A stretch of 64,000 nucleotides of DNA from Actinomycetales bacterium Actino_02. Lineage in GTDB: Bacteria; Actinomycetota; Actinomycetes; Propionibacteriales; Propionibacteriaceae. Shown here one piece after another: positions 43,207-50,633 of the stretch (its first letter is position 1; each line of letters begins with the position of its first letter). Where the stretch lies: contig LUYM01000016.1 in NCBI GenBank assembly GCA_001603275.1, forward strand, positions 1 to 64,000. The letters are read 5' to 3'. The notes under the pieces are model-generated. The model did no database searches, was not told the DNA's origin, and saw nothing but the letters and a program-made list of their open reading frames with translations. Both the position numbers and the translations under genes were made by a program.

Positions 43207-43823
43207 GCGACGTCCTTGAGCGGGTGCATCGGTTCCGACAGACCAACGGGTGGCTGTTCGGGACGATGATCTTCTCCGCCTGTCTAAGTCTGCTCGCCTC
43301 TTTCGTGCTGAGCGTCGACGCGATTGAACTGGCTCGGGATCCGTCAGCAAACCTGGCCTGCAACATCAACCAGGTGATCAGCTGCGGCACCGTCGGGGCG
43401 TCCTGGCAGGCCAGCCTGCTGGGCTTCCCGAATGCCTTTTTGGGGCTGATCGCCGAACCGGTGGTGATCACGATCGCCGTGGCCAGCCTGGCCGGGGTGA
43501 AGTTCCCTCGTGGCTTCATGCTGGCGGCGCAGGTCGTGTACACGATTGGCTTCGTCTTCGCCTACTGGCTGTTCTTCCAGGCCATGTATGTGATCGGGGC
43601 GCTGTGCCCGTGGTGCCTGCTGGTCACGTTGTCGACCACCTTGGTGTTCGTGACCCTGACCCACGTGAACCTGCGCGACGGGAATCTGTTCCTGCCGCCA
43701 CGGGCACAACAAGCCGCACTGTCGGCCCTGCGGCTCGGAGTGGACGCCTTCGTGGTGGTCGCCTGGTTGCTGGGCTTGACCGTGCTGATCATCAGCCACT
43801 ACGGGACGGCCCTGCTGGGGTAG
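43203..43823 (+). CDS. VKOR-family protein, quinone-linked re-oxidant of DsbA
   Basis: 206 aa with about five membrane helices. Conserved Cys pair in the loop NLACNINQVISCGTV (about 57 and 65) and active-site CPWC (about 137-140) as in bacterial vitamin K epoxide reductase homologues, plus the conserved Ser/Asn region GFPNAFLGL. It would pass electrons from DsbA to menaquinone. GTG start overlaps the DsbA stop by four bases. Confidence 0.9.
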   Translation: MSDVLERVHRFRQTNGWLFGTMIFSACLSLLASFVLSVDAIELARDPSANLACNINQVISCGTVGASWQASLLGFPNAFLGLIAEPVVITIAVASLAGVKFPRGFMLAAQVVYTIGFVFAYWLFFQAMYVIGALCPWCLLVTLSTTLVFVTLTHVNLRDGNLFLPPRAQQAALSALRLGVDAFVVVAWLLGLTVLIISHYGTALLG

Positions 43824-43842
43824 CCGGACGGATCCGGGTCGC

Positions 43843-44571
43843 TCAGTGCGTCCGGTGGTCCTCGGGCGTGATTCCCAGCGTCCGATAGGCCCGCCGGATG
43901 TGCTGTTCGACCAGGTTCGCGGCTGCTGTCGCGTCCCGGTTGGTGATCGCCTCGATGATCTGCCGGTGTTCGGCCAGCAGCTGGGCGCGGTGTCCGGGCC
44001 AGTCGGGCAACGCCTGGGACAAGGTGCGGATCCGCTCCCGGACGGCTTCGCGCAGGCCAACAGTGAGATCGGCGGTCAGATCGGCGCTGCCCACCCGGGC
44101 GATCAGGACGTGCAGGTCGGTGTCGAGGGCGTTGAACTGGTCGATCGCCTCGACCAGTTCGCTCTGGTCCACGACAGCCTGCAGGCGCAGCAGCGCTTCC
44201 GGGGTGGCCCGCTGCGCGGCGAGCGCTGCGGAGGAGCGCTCCAAAGCGATGCGGGTCTCGGTGAGATCGGCATCGGCGGCCGTCGACAGCGACAGGTGAA
44301 GTTGGAAGAGCCGAGCCAGGGCGTCCCCTCGGGCCGGGGCGATTCGGGTGCCGCGGCCGGGGCCGGTGCTGGAGGTGATCAGGCCTTGGGTCTGCAGGAC
44401 GCGCATGGCCTCCCGGACCGCGGAGCGGCTCACCGACAGTTGGGTGGCCAAATCGCGCTCGGTGGGGAGCTGATCGCCGGCTCGATGCTCGCCGGACAAG
44501 ATGCCTGCCTCGATATGCCGAAGCACGATCTGGTAGGCGTGCAGCCCCGATCGATCCTCTTCAACGGTCAC
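43843..44571 (-). CDS. lutR: GntR/FadR-family repressor of the lactate-utilisation operon
   Basis: 242 aa. Winged helix (about 8-75: YQIVLRHIEAGILSGEHRAGDQLPTERDLATQLSVSRSAVREAMRVLQTQGLI) and FCD effector domain (about 90-225) with the His/Asp metal-ligand pattern (ALDTDLHVLIARV, AEHRQIIEAI). It is divergent from lutABC, and a perfect TTGGTC-T-GACCAA palindrome lies between them. GTG at 44571 has a GACAAT box six bases upstream and no Shine-Dalgarno, so it may be leaderless. The upstream frame extends to 45504 but overlaps lutA. Confidence 0.85.
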   Translation of the reverse strand: MTVEEDRSGLHAYQIVLRHIEAGILSGEHRAGDQLPTERDLATQLSVSRSAVREAMRVLQTQGLITSSTGPGRGTRIAPARGDALARLFQLHLSLSTAADADLTETRIALERSSAALAAQRATPEALLRLQAVVDQSELVEAIDQFNALDTDLHVLIARVGSADLTADLTVGLREAVRERIRTLSQALPDWPGHRAQLLAEHRQIIEAITNRDATAAANLVEQHIRRAYRTLGITPEDHRTH

Positions 44572-44633
44572 TGTGACATTGTCGCCGACTGTGGCGTCGC
44601 TTGACGCCAGGACGCGGCAGGTCCATGATCTGA

Positions 44634-44648
44634 ATTGGTCTGACCAAT
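44634..44648. promoter_or_regulatory. FadR-type operator in the lutR-lutA intergenic region
   Basis: ATTGGTC-T-GACCAAT, a perfect 15-bp palindrome containing the TGGTCnGACCA core known for LldR/LutR-type GntR regulators, 62 bp upstream of lutA. Confidence 0.75.
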
Positions 44649-44709
44649 AGGGACGACTGTGGCGGGCACTGGAGCCCGGGGCTCGACTGGACGGGCCGAA
44701 GGAGGAGCG

Positions 44710-45471
44710 ATGCCGAGCGATGCCGCCGGTCCCCGAGTCGCACTGTTCGCGACCTGCATCAATGACGTCATGTTCCCGGACACGCCGAAGGCGGTCGTGA
44801 CCCTGTTGGAGCGGCTGGGCTGCACGGTGGAGTTCCCGCTGGAGCAGACCTGCTGCGGGCAGCTGTTCACCAACACCGGCTACTACGACGCCGCCGTGCC
44901 GAACGTCCGCAACTACGTGAAGGCGTTCGAGTCCTACGACTACATCGTCGGGCCGTCCGGCTCGTGCGTGGGGGCGGTGCGGCATCAGCACCCGATGCTG
45001 GCCGATCACAGCGGTGACGCCGGGTTGGCGAAGGCGTCCCGCGAGGTGGCGCTGCGCACCTACGACATCAGCGAGTTCCTGGTGGACGTGTTGCAGGTGA
45101 CCGATGTGGGCGCCTACTTCCCGCACCGGGTCACCTATCACCCGACCTGCCACTCGGTTCGGGTGGCCAAGGTGGGGGATCGGCCCTACCAGCTGCTCAG
45201 CAAGGTGAAGGGGCTGGATCTCGTCGCCCTGCCCGATGCCGATCAGTGCTGCGGTTTCGGCGGCACCTTCTCGGTGAAGAACCCGGACGTGTCGGTGGCC
45301 ATGGGCGCCGACAAGGCCCGCAACGTCCGCTCGACCGGGGCGGAGTACCTCGTCACCGGCGACAACGCCTGCCTGATGCACATCACCGGGCTGCTGCACC
45401 GCGAACGTGCCGGGATCAAGCCGATTCACCTGGCCCAGATCCTGGCCCAGACCGAGGCGGGTGCACGATGA
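44710..45471 (+). CDS. lutA: LutA, CCG-domain subunit of the lactate oxidation complex
   Basis: 253 aa, two cysteine-rich CCG domains: EQTCCGQLFTNTGYY (about 53) with GPSGSCVGAVR, and DADQCCGFGGTFSVKNPDVS (about 180) with SVRV/CHS. These bind iron-sulfur clusters of the HdrB type. LutA works with LutB and LutC to oxidise L-lactate to pyruvate. ATG at 44710 has GAAGGAGGA upstream. ATGA overlap with lutB. Confidence 0.93.
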   Translation: MPSDAAGPRVALFATCINDVMFPDTPKAVVTLLERLGCTVEFPLEQTCCGQLFTNTGYYDAAVPNVRNYVKAFESYDYIVGPSGSCVGAVRHQHPMLADHSGDAGLAKASREVALRTYDISEFLVDVLQVTDVGAYFPHRVTYHPTCHSVRVAKVGDRPYQLLSKVKGLDLVALPDADQCCGFGGTFSVKNPDVSVAMGADKARNVRSTGAEYLVTGDNACLMHITGLLHRERAGIKPIHLAQILAQTEAGAR

Positions 45472-46949
45472 CCGCCGAGCCGCAGGCCCGCCGGACGCCG
45501 GCACCCTCGTCCACCTACTTGGGGATGCCGAAGTTTCAGAAGAACGCCAAGGCCAAGCTCGACGACCCGCAGCTGCGCAAGAACCTGCGGTATGCCACCA
45601 CCACGATTCGGGCCAAGCGGGCCGAGCGGGTGGCCGAAGTGGCCGACTGGGAGGAGCTGCGCCAAGCCGGTGAGGCGATCAAGACCCGGACGCTGCGGCA
45701 TCTGGATACCTATCTGGCCCAGCTGGAGGAGTCCCTGACCCGCAACGGGGCCACCGTCCACTGGGCTCGGGACGCCGCCGAGGCCAACCAGATCGTGATC
45801 GGGCTCGTCCAGGCCAAGGGCGTGGACGAAGTGGTCAAGGTCAAGTCGATGGCCACCCAGGAGATCGACCTCAATGAGGCGCTCGAACAGGCCGGCATCG
45901 CCGCCTGGGAGACCGACCTGGCCGAGTTGATCGTCCAGCTCGGGCACGATCGTCCCAGCCACATCCTGGTTCCGGCGATCCACCGCAACCGCGCCGAGGT
46001 GCGTGAGATCTTCCTGCGCGAGATGAAGCAGTACGGCACCCCGGCGCCCGAGGATGTCTCCGATTCCCCGGCCGAACTGGCCGGTGCGGCCCGACGCCAC
46101 CTGCGGGAGAAGTTCCTGCGGGCCAAGGTCGGCATCTCCGGCGCGAACTTCGCGATCGCCGAGACCGGCTCGCTGGTGGTCGTCGAATCCGAGGGCAATG
46201 GACGGATGTGCCTGACCCTCCCGGAGACTCTGATCAGCGTGGTCGGCATCGAGAAAGTGCTGCCGACGATTGCCGACCTGGAGGTATTCACCCGGCTGCT
46301 GCCGCGCTCGTCCACCGGGGAGCGGATGAACCCGTACACCTCGCTGTGGACCGGGGTCACGCCCGGTGATGGGCCGCAGGAAGTGCACGTCGTCCTAGTC
46401 GACAACGGCCGGACGAAGGTGCTGTCCGACCCAATCGGACGAGCCGCGCTGCGCTGCATTCGATGCTCGGCCTGCCTGAACATCTGCCCGGTCTACGAGC
46501 GGGTCGGCGGCCACGCCTATGGCTCGGTGTACCCGGGCCCGATCGGTGCGATCCTCGGCCCGCAGTTGCGCGGTATCGAGACCGAGCTGGACAAGTCGCT
46601 GCCCTACGCGTCCAGCTTGTGCGGGGCTTGCGGGGACGTCTGTCCGGTCCGGATCCCGATCCCGGACATCCTGGTGCACCTGCGGCACAAGGTGGCCCAG
46701 ACCAAGCACGTCCCCAAGCTCGAACCGACGGCGATCGCGCTAGCCGGCTGGGCGCTGAGCGACTACCGCAATCTGCAGTTCCTGGAGCGGTTCTCGACCC
46801 TGGCCGGCAAGACGTTGTCCTCGCGCAGCCACCTGGGCGCGTTGCCGTGGCCGGCATCGCCGTGGACCAACGCCCGCGACCTTCCGGTACCCGCGCAAGA
46901 GTCGTTCCGCCAGTGGTGGAAGAACAGTCACAAGGAGGGCGAGCGATGA
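45468..46949 (+). CDS. lutB: LutB, iron-sulfur subunit of the lactate oxidation complex
   Basis: 493 aa. N-terminal LUD domain (about 70-305: AETGSLVVVESEGNGRMCLTLPE) and ferredoxin-like region with two [4Fe-4S] motifs: CIRCSACLNICPVY (about 325) and CGACGDVCPVRIPIP (about 385). C-terminal DUF3390 region (WWKNSHKEGER). Overlaps lutA and lutC by four bases each. Confidence 0.93.
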   Translation: MTAEPQARRTPAPSSTYLGMPKFQKNAKAKLDDPQLRKNLRYATTTIRAKRAERVAEVADWEELRQAGEAIKTRTLRHLDTYLAQLEESLTRNGATVHWARDAAEANQIVIGLVQAKGVDEVVKVKSMATQEIDLNEALEQAGIAAWETDLAELIVQLGHDRPSHILVPAIHRNRAEVREIFLREMKQYGTPAPEDVSDSPAELAGAARRHLREKFLRAKVGISGANFAIAETGSLVVVESEGNGRMCLTLPETLISVVGIEKVLPTIADLEVFTRLLPRSSTGERMNPYTSLWTGVTPGDGPQEVHVVLVDNGRTKVLSDPIGRAALRCIRCSACLNICPVYERVGGHAYGSVYPGPIGAILGPQLRGIETELDKSLPYASSLCGACGDVCPVRIPIPDILVHLRHKVAQTKHVPKLEPTAIALAGWALSDYRNLQFLERFSTLAGKTLSSRSHLGALPWPASPWTNARDLPVPAQESFRQWWKNSHKEGER

Positions 46950-47596
46950 ACGCCCGCGAAGAGATCTTCTCCCGGATCCGGACGGCGCTGGCCGACGTGA
47001 CCGAGCCCGACCCGGCCCTCGACGTGCCGATCGAGTGGGTCTATCAGCGTCCGACGCCGATGGCCGACGTCCTGGATCGCTTCGTCGAGACCGTCGAGGA
47101 CTACAAGGCGCTGGTGGTGCGGGTGCCGGCCGCCGAGGTGCCGACTCGGGTGGCCACGCTGCTGCGTGGGGCCGAGGTGTCGTCGGTGGTGCTGCCCGCT
47201 GGGATCGACCCGACCTGGCGGACGGCGATCGTTGCGGCTGGCATCGAGGTGCGCGAGGACGATCCGCCCCTGGATCGCATGGAGCTCAACGAGATCGACG
47301 CCGTGGTCACCGCCGCTGCCGTGGGCGTGGCCGAGACCGGGACCATCATCCTCGATCACGCCGCCGACCAGGGACGTCGTGCGCTGACTCTGGTGCCGGA
47401 CACCCACCTGGTGGTCGTCCGGGCCGATCAGGTGGTCTCCGACGTCCCCGAGGCCGTCGGACGCCTGGGCGCCTCGGTCGCTGCCGGCAGCCCGCTGACC
47501 TGGATCAGTGGACCGTCGGCGACCTCCGACATCGAGCTGAGCCGGGTCGAGGGCGTCCATGGCCCTCGCAAGCTGCTGGTGATCCTGGCCGAGTGA
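46946..47596 (+). CDS. lutC: LutC, LUD-domain subunit of the lactate oxidation complex
   Basis: 216 aa, LUD domain: AREEIFSRIRTALADV start, EIDAVVTAAAVGVAETGTIILD, GRRALTLVPDTHLVVVRADQVV and WISGPSATSDIELSRVEGVHGPRKLLVIL, the diagnostic C-terminal LutC signature. Third gene of the operon. Confidence 0.93.
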   Translation: MNAREEIFSRIRTALADVTEPDPALDVPIEWVYQRPTPMADVLDRFVETVEDYKALVVRVPAAEVPTRVATLLRGAEVSSVVLPAGIDPTWRTAIVAAGIEVREDDPPLDRMELNEIDAVVTAAAVGVAETGTIILDHAADQGRRALTLVPDTHLVVVRADQVVSDVPEAVGRLGASVAAGSPLTWISGPSATSDIELSRVEGVHGPRKLLVILAE

Positions 47597-47775
47597 GCCG
47601 GGCCGGGCTGAAAAGTCCCCGCCCACCAGTCAGCGATTGTCGTCGGACGGCAGGCAGCGACGTGATTTGCACGCTAGACCGTCGAAAAGGGCCTCGCGAG
47701 GCCTGAGATGGGCCTCTGGCGCGCAAATCGCGTCGCGGGCGAGGCCGTCCTGGCCGGGGTGCCGAACCGGCGCAA

Positions 47776-47892
47776 GTGGTGGCTGTTCGGCTCACGGCTG
47801 AAGAACTGGAAGCTCTGGACGCTGCGGCCAAGCGTCACGACCTCAGCCGCTCGGAGGTCATTCGGGCTGCGCTCGCACCCTACGCGGCGTGA
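47776..47892 (+). CDS. Short ribbon-helix-helix (CopG/Arc-like) protein, possibly decayed
   Basis: From GTG at 47776 the frame reads VVAVRLTAEELEALDAAAK then RHDLSRSEVIRAALAPYAA and stops at 47892, a typical RHH DNA-binding module (beta strand plus two helices). The frame stays open upstream to 47707 with a basic stretch (RRGRGRPG) like the N-termini of actinobacterial RHH proteins, but no start codon lies there. The ATG at 47708 is in another frame. So the gene either starts at 47776/47779 or has lost its start through an indel. No toxin or integrase partner is beside it. Confidence 0.5.
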   Translation: MVAVRLTAEELEALDAAAKRHDLSRSEVIRAALAPYAA

Positions 47893-47947
47893 AGATCCAC
47901 ATCGGTCTGTTAGTCATTGGTGTTGGGCGCGTCGGTGCACGTGCGGT

Positions 47948-48505
47948 TCAGCGGAAGGTGGTCTGGTTGATCTGGCCACCTGAGTTCGTGCGGGACGCCG
48001 CCACGCAGCCCCAGACGATGCTGGCCGGCCACACCAGAATGCTGCCGACTCCGGCGGTTACCGGCACCAGGACCAGGCTGATCAGCAGCATCACCAGGGC
48101 GCCGGAGACCGTCGAGTAGAACATGCCCAGCGGGCCGAAGAAGAAGGTGAGGACGAAGGCGACCCCGACCGACTTCCTTCGTTCGACCGTTCCGGCCACG
48201 GCCGCGGTTTGCACGACGTTGTTGATCACGATGTTGGGCGGATACATCGGCTGGCCGTACGGACCGGGTTGCCCCGGAGCCTGCGGGTAGGAGTTGGGCT
48301 GGCCGGCATAGGGGTATGGCGGCTGTGGGTACGGGCTGTAGCCCTGCGGCGTCGCCGACGGCTGCTGGTACATCGTCGGCCATTGCTGCTGGCTGTAGTC
48401 GGGCGGCTGGCTGGTGGGGATCGGTGCGGTGGGCCACTCGGGGTTCTGGCCGGGCGTCGCCCCACCTGGCTGGTAGGGCCCCGGCTGGGCGTTCGGTTCG
48501 GTCAT
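47948..48505 (-). CDS. Pro/Gln/Tyr-rich protein with TM2-like membrane domain
   Basis: 185 aa. Low-complexity cytoplasmic N-terminus rich in P, Q, Y and G (about 1-100), then ERRKSVGVAFVLTFFFGPLGMFYSTVSGALVMLLISLVL, a two-helix unit resembling TM2/DUF4190 families. GGGGGAAAC before ATG. Function not assigned. Confidence 0.72.
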   Translation of the reverse strand: MTEPNAQPGPYQPGGATPGQNPEWPTAPIPTSQPPDYSQQQWPTMYQQPSATPQGYSPYPQPPYPYAGQPNSYPQAPGQPGPYGQPMYPPNIVINNVVQTAAVAGTVERRKSVGVAFVLTFFFGPLGMFYSTVSGALVMLLISLVLVPVTAGVGSILVWPASIVWGCVAASRTNSGGQINQTTFR

Positions 48506-48647
48506 GTTTCCCCCACGGTCTCGACCCGGCCAACCGGCCGGGGGGACTCTCGCGTCAGCCTAATCACGCGCCTGCTCGCAGGTGCGGCTTTACGCAACAT
48601 GACGTCCGGACGGACCACCGCAGGCGCAGGGGGTGCTCGTGCCCACT

Positions 48648-48666
48648 GGCTGAGCTTGTCGAAGCC
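48648..48666. repeat. REP-like palindromic element
   Basis: GGCTGAGCTTGTCGAAGCC (48648-48666). The reverse strand contains the TTCGACAAGCTCAG core that I recall as a widespread intergenic repeat in high-GC genomes. Only one copy was noticed in this window, so the assignment depends on genome-wide counts. Confidence 0.4.
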
Positions 48667-48705
48667 GGCAGAAAGGCTCCAGCCGCCGCTGGGGCCTCAG
48701 CCGGA

Positions 48706-48722
48706 CCTGACCGGAGGTCAGG
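48706..48722 (-). terminator. Short hairpin at the 3' end of the 48718-49128 gene
   Basis: CCTGACC (48706-48712) pairs with GGTCAGG (48716-48722) around three bases and overlaps the stop codon. Confidence 0.4.
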
Positions 48723-49128
48723 CCCCTCGATAGCCAGCCGACGACATCAACGTAAGTGCGATCACGATCACGAGTGTCCAGAGGAAGTACTTCCAGATGG
48801 CCCATCGAATCCGACTCGATCGGGCAATGAAGCCGACGGCCACTGCGGCAGCGACCGGGCCAACGGTGAGCCGACCCACCAGGTAAGAGACGTCCGCTTG
48901 GGCTGGAGCCAGTGGAATGAGTAACAGGCAAGAGACAAGCAACCAGCTGCCTGCCGCGAGGAATGCGCGCCGGAACGGGCGAGGATTGGCTCGCTCGGTC
49001 AGCCACAGAATCCAGCCCGCCGGCGGAGGCCCCCAGGCGGCGTCCGGCTGCCAGCCCGGGTCTGGCGTCCAGCCTGGCGGAGGTGCGGGCCAGTTGGGCG
49101 GCGGGTTGTAGCGAGGCTGTGGTGCCAT
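48718..49128 (-). CDS. Hypothetical membrane protein with Pro/Trp-rich N-terminus
   Basis: 136 aa. N-terminal NPPPNWPAPPPGWTPDPGWQPD repeats, a type found on many actinobacterial membrane proteins, followed by about three helices (AFLAAGSWLLVSCLLLIPLA; LTVGPVAAAVAVGFIA; FLWTLVIVIALTLM). It lies among similar small membrane proteins. No function recognised. Confidence 0.6.
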   Translation of the reverse strand: MAPQPRYNPPPNWPAPPPGWTPDPGWQPDAAWGPPPAGWILWLTERANPRPFRRAFLAAGSWLLVSCLLLIPLAPAQADVSYLVGRLTVGPVAAAVAVGFIARSSRIRWAIWKYFLWTLVIVIALTLMSSAGYRGA

Positions 49129-49533
49129 GGACGCAAGCTTCGCAGGCCGACGCCTCGGCTGCCCGGTGCGGCGCGAAGCGCCGTGATTTGTCCGCTGGCA
49201 GGTGGTGGGGCATGGGGCAGACGATGGTGTCCCGGCTGTCGGCAGTGCTTGTGGTGTCTGTTGCTGCCTCGCTGCGCAGGGCTGCCCGAATGCCGACGCC
49301 GGTGACCACCCGATCCTGGGCGGCCAAGCCAGGGCGATCGGCAGTGGTGTCGGCTCAAACAGCTAGCGGTGGCGATTTCCGTACTGAATCCGGAGCTGCT
49401 TGATCTCGGCGAGGTTCTTGGTGAGTTCGACGTTCACCCAGGCGGCGGGCGAAGGACTTGAGGGGCCTCGGCTGTGCTCGCCGAAGCCAGCGCCTGTCCA
49501 GCCCAGCGCTGAGTCTGCCAGGCGCTTTGGGGC
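49129..49533. other. Non-coding stretch with a possible gene remnant
   Basis: No complete gene was found. On the minus strand an open stretch from about 49535 to the stop at 49363 ends WVNVELTKNLAEIKQL then RIQYGNRHR with normal codons, which looks like the tail of a real protein, but no start, Shine-Dalgarno or family could be assigned. It may be the remnant of a deleted gene. Confidence 0.3.
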
Positions 49534-49890
49534 CTACCCGTGGACGGTGAACAGATCAATCCAGGTCGCCATTAGGTCTGACAACCCGCCCGATATCGTC
49601 ACCCCGGCCAGGTAGGCGACCGGGAGAGCACCAGCGGCTACCACGTAGAAGAGCGCGCGACCACCGGTGAAGACAAAGACGATGGCAAGTATCAACTCGA
49701 TGCATGCGGCCACCAGGAATGGCGCGAAGATGAGCGCAAAAATGATCGCGTAGCCACCGGCCTGAATGCCTGCGTTCGCAGCCATCACAAGGCCGGCCAC
49801 GAGAGTGGCTACTACGGCTACGGCAGTGGCAATGGCCCAGGGTGGCTTCCATCGGGCTGGCCGTGGCGGTGTCGGGTTCTGGCTCAGCAT
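49534..49890 (-). CDS. Hypothetical four-helix membrane protein
   Basis: 118 aa with a Pro/Arg-rich N-terminus (QNPTPPRPARWKPPW) and about four hydrophobic helices (WAIATAVAVVATLVAGLVMA; YAIIFALIFAPFLVAACIELI; LFYVVAAGALPVAYLAGV). GGAGGAG before the ATG, which overlaps the end of the upstream gene by 7 bp. Cotranscribed with it. No family recognised. Confidence 0.65.
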   Translation of the reverse strand: MLSQNPTPPRPARWKPPWAIATAVAVVATLVAGLVMAANAGIQAGGYAIIFALIFAPFLVAACIELILAIVFVFTGGRALFYVVAAGALPVAYLAGVTISGGLSDLMATWIDLFTVHG

Positions 49891-50444
49891 GGGCTCCTCC
49901 GCGCCGGGTCAGCGCAGACGCCGAGGTGCAAGTAGACAGTCTCTGTGCCAGCTTCTTCGCCGTCGCGGTACTCGACGATCAACTCATCCACGTCGTAGCT
50001 GTTGGCCTCGGGAGCAACGAACTCGATTGCCAGTTCGGTCTGTGGGTCGCTCGACAGGCCCTGCAAGCACCTGGCGTGCACCAGGTGTGAGCTCGGGTCG
50101 AAGCCGCTTGTCGCCAGCCCCTGGCTTGCGGTGCCTGGTTCGAGACCGCGACCGGAGCTCGCCTCCCGTGTCGCGAATCGCGTGACGTGTAGGCCGTTGT
50201 TCTTCTTGAAATGCACCCCGGTTATGGTCACCGGATTGGCACCAGTAACGCACAGGGACATGCCGCGCATGGTGCTAAGCGCACCCGCATCGGTGTCGAT
50301 CCACATGCCATACCCAGCTGACTCCGAACTAAGAGTGTGAATCGGGGCGTGGGGGATGGTAAGCGAACTGAGTCCAAGGAGGAAGACGGCCGTGATCGTG
50401 CCGATCACCACGGTCGGTACTGCAACTGCCGAACTATTCCGCAT
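49884..50444 (-). CDS. Hypothetical single-pass exported protein
   Basis: 186 aa from ATG at 50444 (CGGAGG six bases upstream; the frame extends further without support). One N-terminal helix (VPTVVIGTITAVFLLGLSSL), then an extracytoplasmic region with three Cys (SLCVTGAN, HARCLQG, LGVCADP) and beta-rich pattern. Operon with the four-helix membrane protein. No family recognised. Confidence 0.62.
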   Translation of the reverse strand: MRNSSAVAVPTVVIGTITAVFLLGLSSLTIPHAPIHTLSSESAGYGMWIDTDAGALSTMRGMSLCVTGANPVTITGVHFKKNNGLHVTRFATREASSGRGLEPGTASQGLATSGFDPSSHLVHARCLQGLSSDPQTELAIEFVAPEANSYDVDELIVEYRDGEEAGTETVYLHLGVCADPARRSPC

Positions 50445-50603
50445 CAGGCCTCCGAAGGCTTGCGGCTGGCGCCTGAAGCCAAACGCAAGGTACCGCAACC
50501 GTGAGTCGGATCGGCGACGCAGAGCGAATGCTGCCATGTCGTCTCGGGGCGGTGTTGTTCGCTGAGTGGCGAAGCGCCTTCACTTGGTGCCAGTGGTATT
50601 CTC

Positions 50604-50623
50604 CTTACCGACCGGTAGGTAAG
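50604..50623. promoter_or_regulatory. TetR-type operator in front of the MFS exporter
   Basis: CTTACCGACCGGTAGGTAAG, a 20-bp palindrome with one mismatched pair, starting just after a TATTCT -10-like box (50597-50602) and ending 10 bp before the ATG. Typical of TetR-family repressor sites that block transcription start. Confidence 0.7.
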
Positions 50624-50633
50624 TGAGGATTCA

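Noticed and set aside
44572-45504. Upstream extension of lutR
   Set aside because: It runs antisense through lutA, and the wHTH domain begins only after GTG 44571.
48590-49327. 245-aa minus-strand frame
   Set aside because: It overlaps the better-supported 48718-49128 membrane protein in another frame; no motif and irregular composition.
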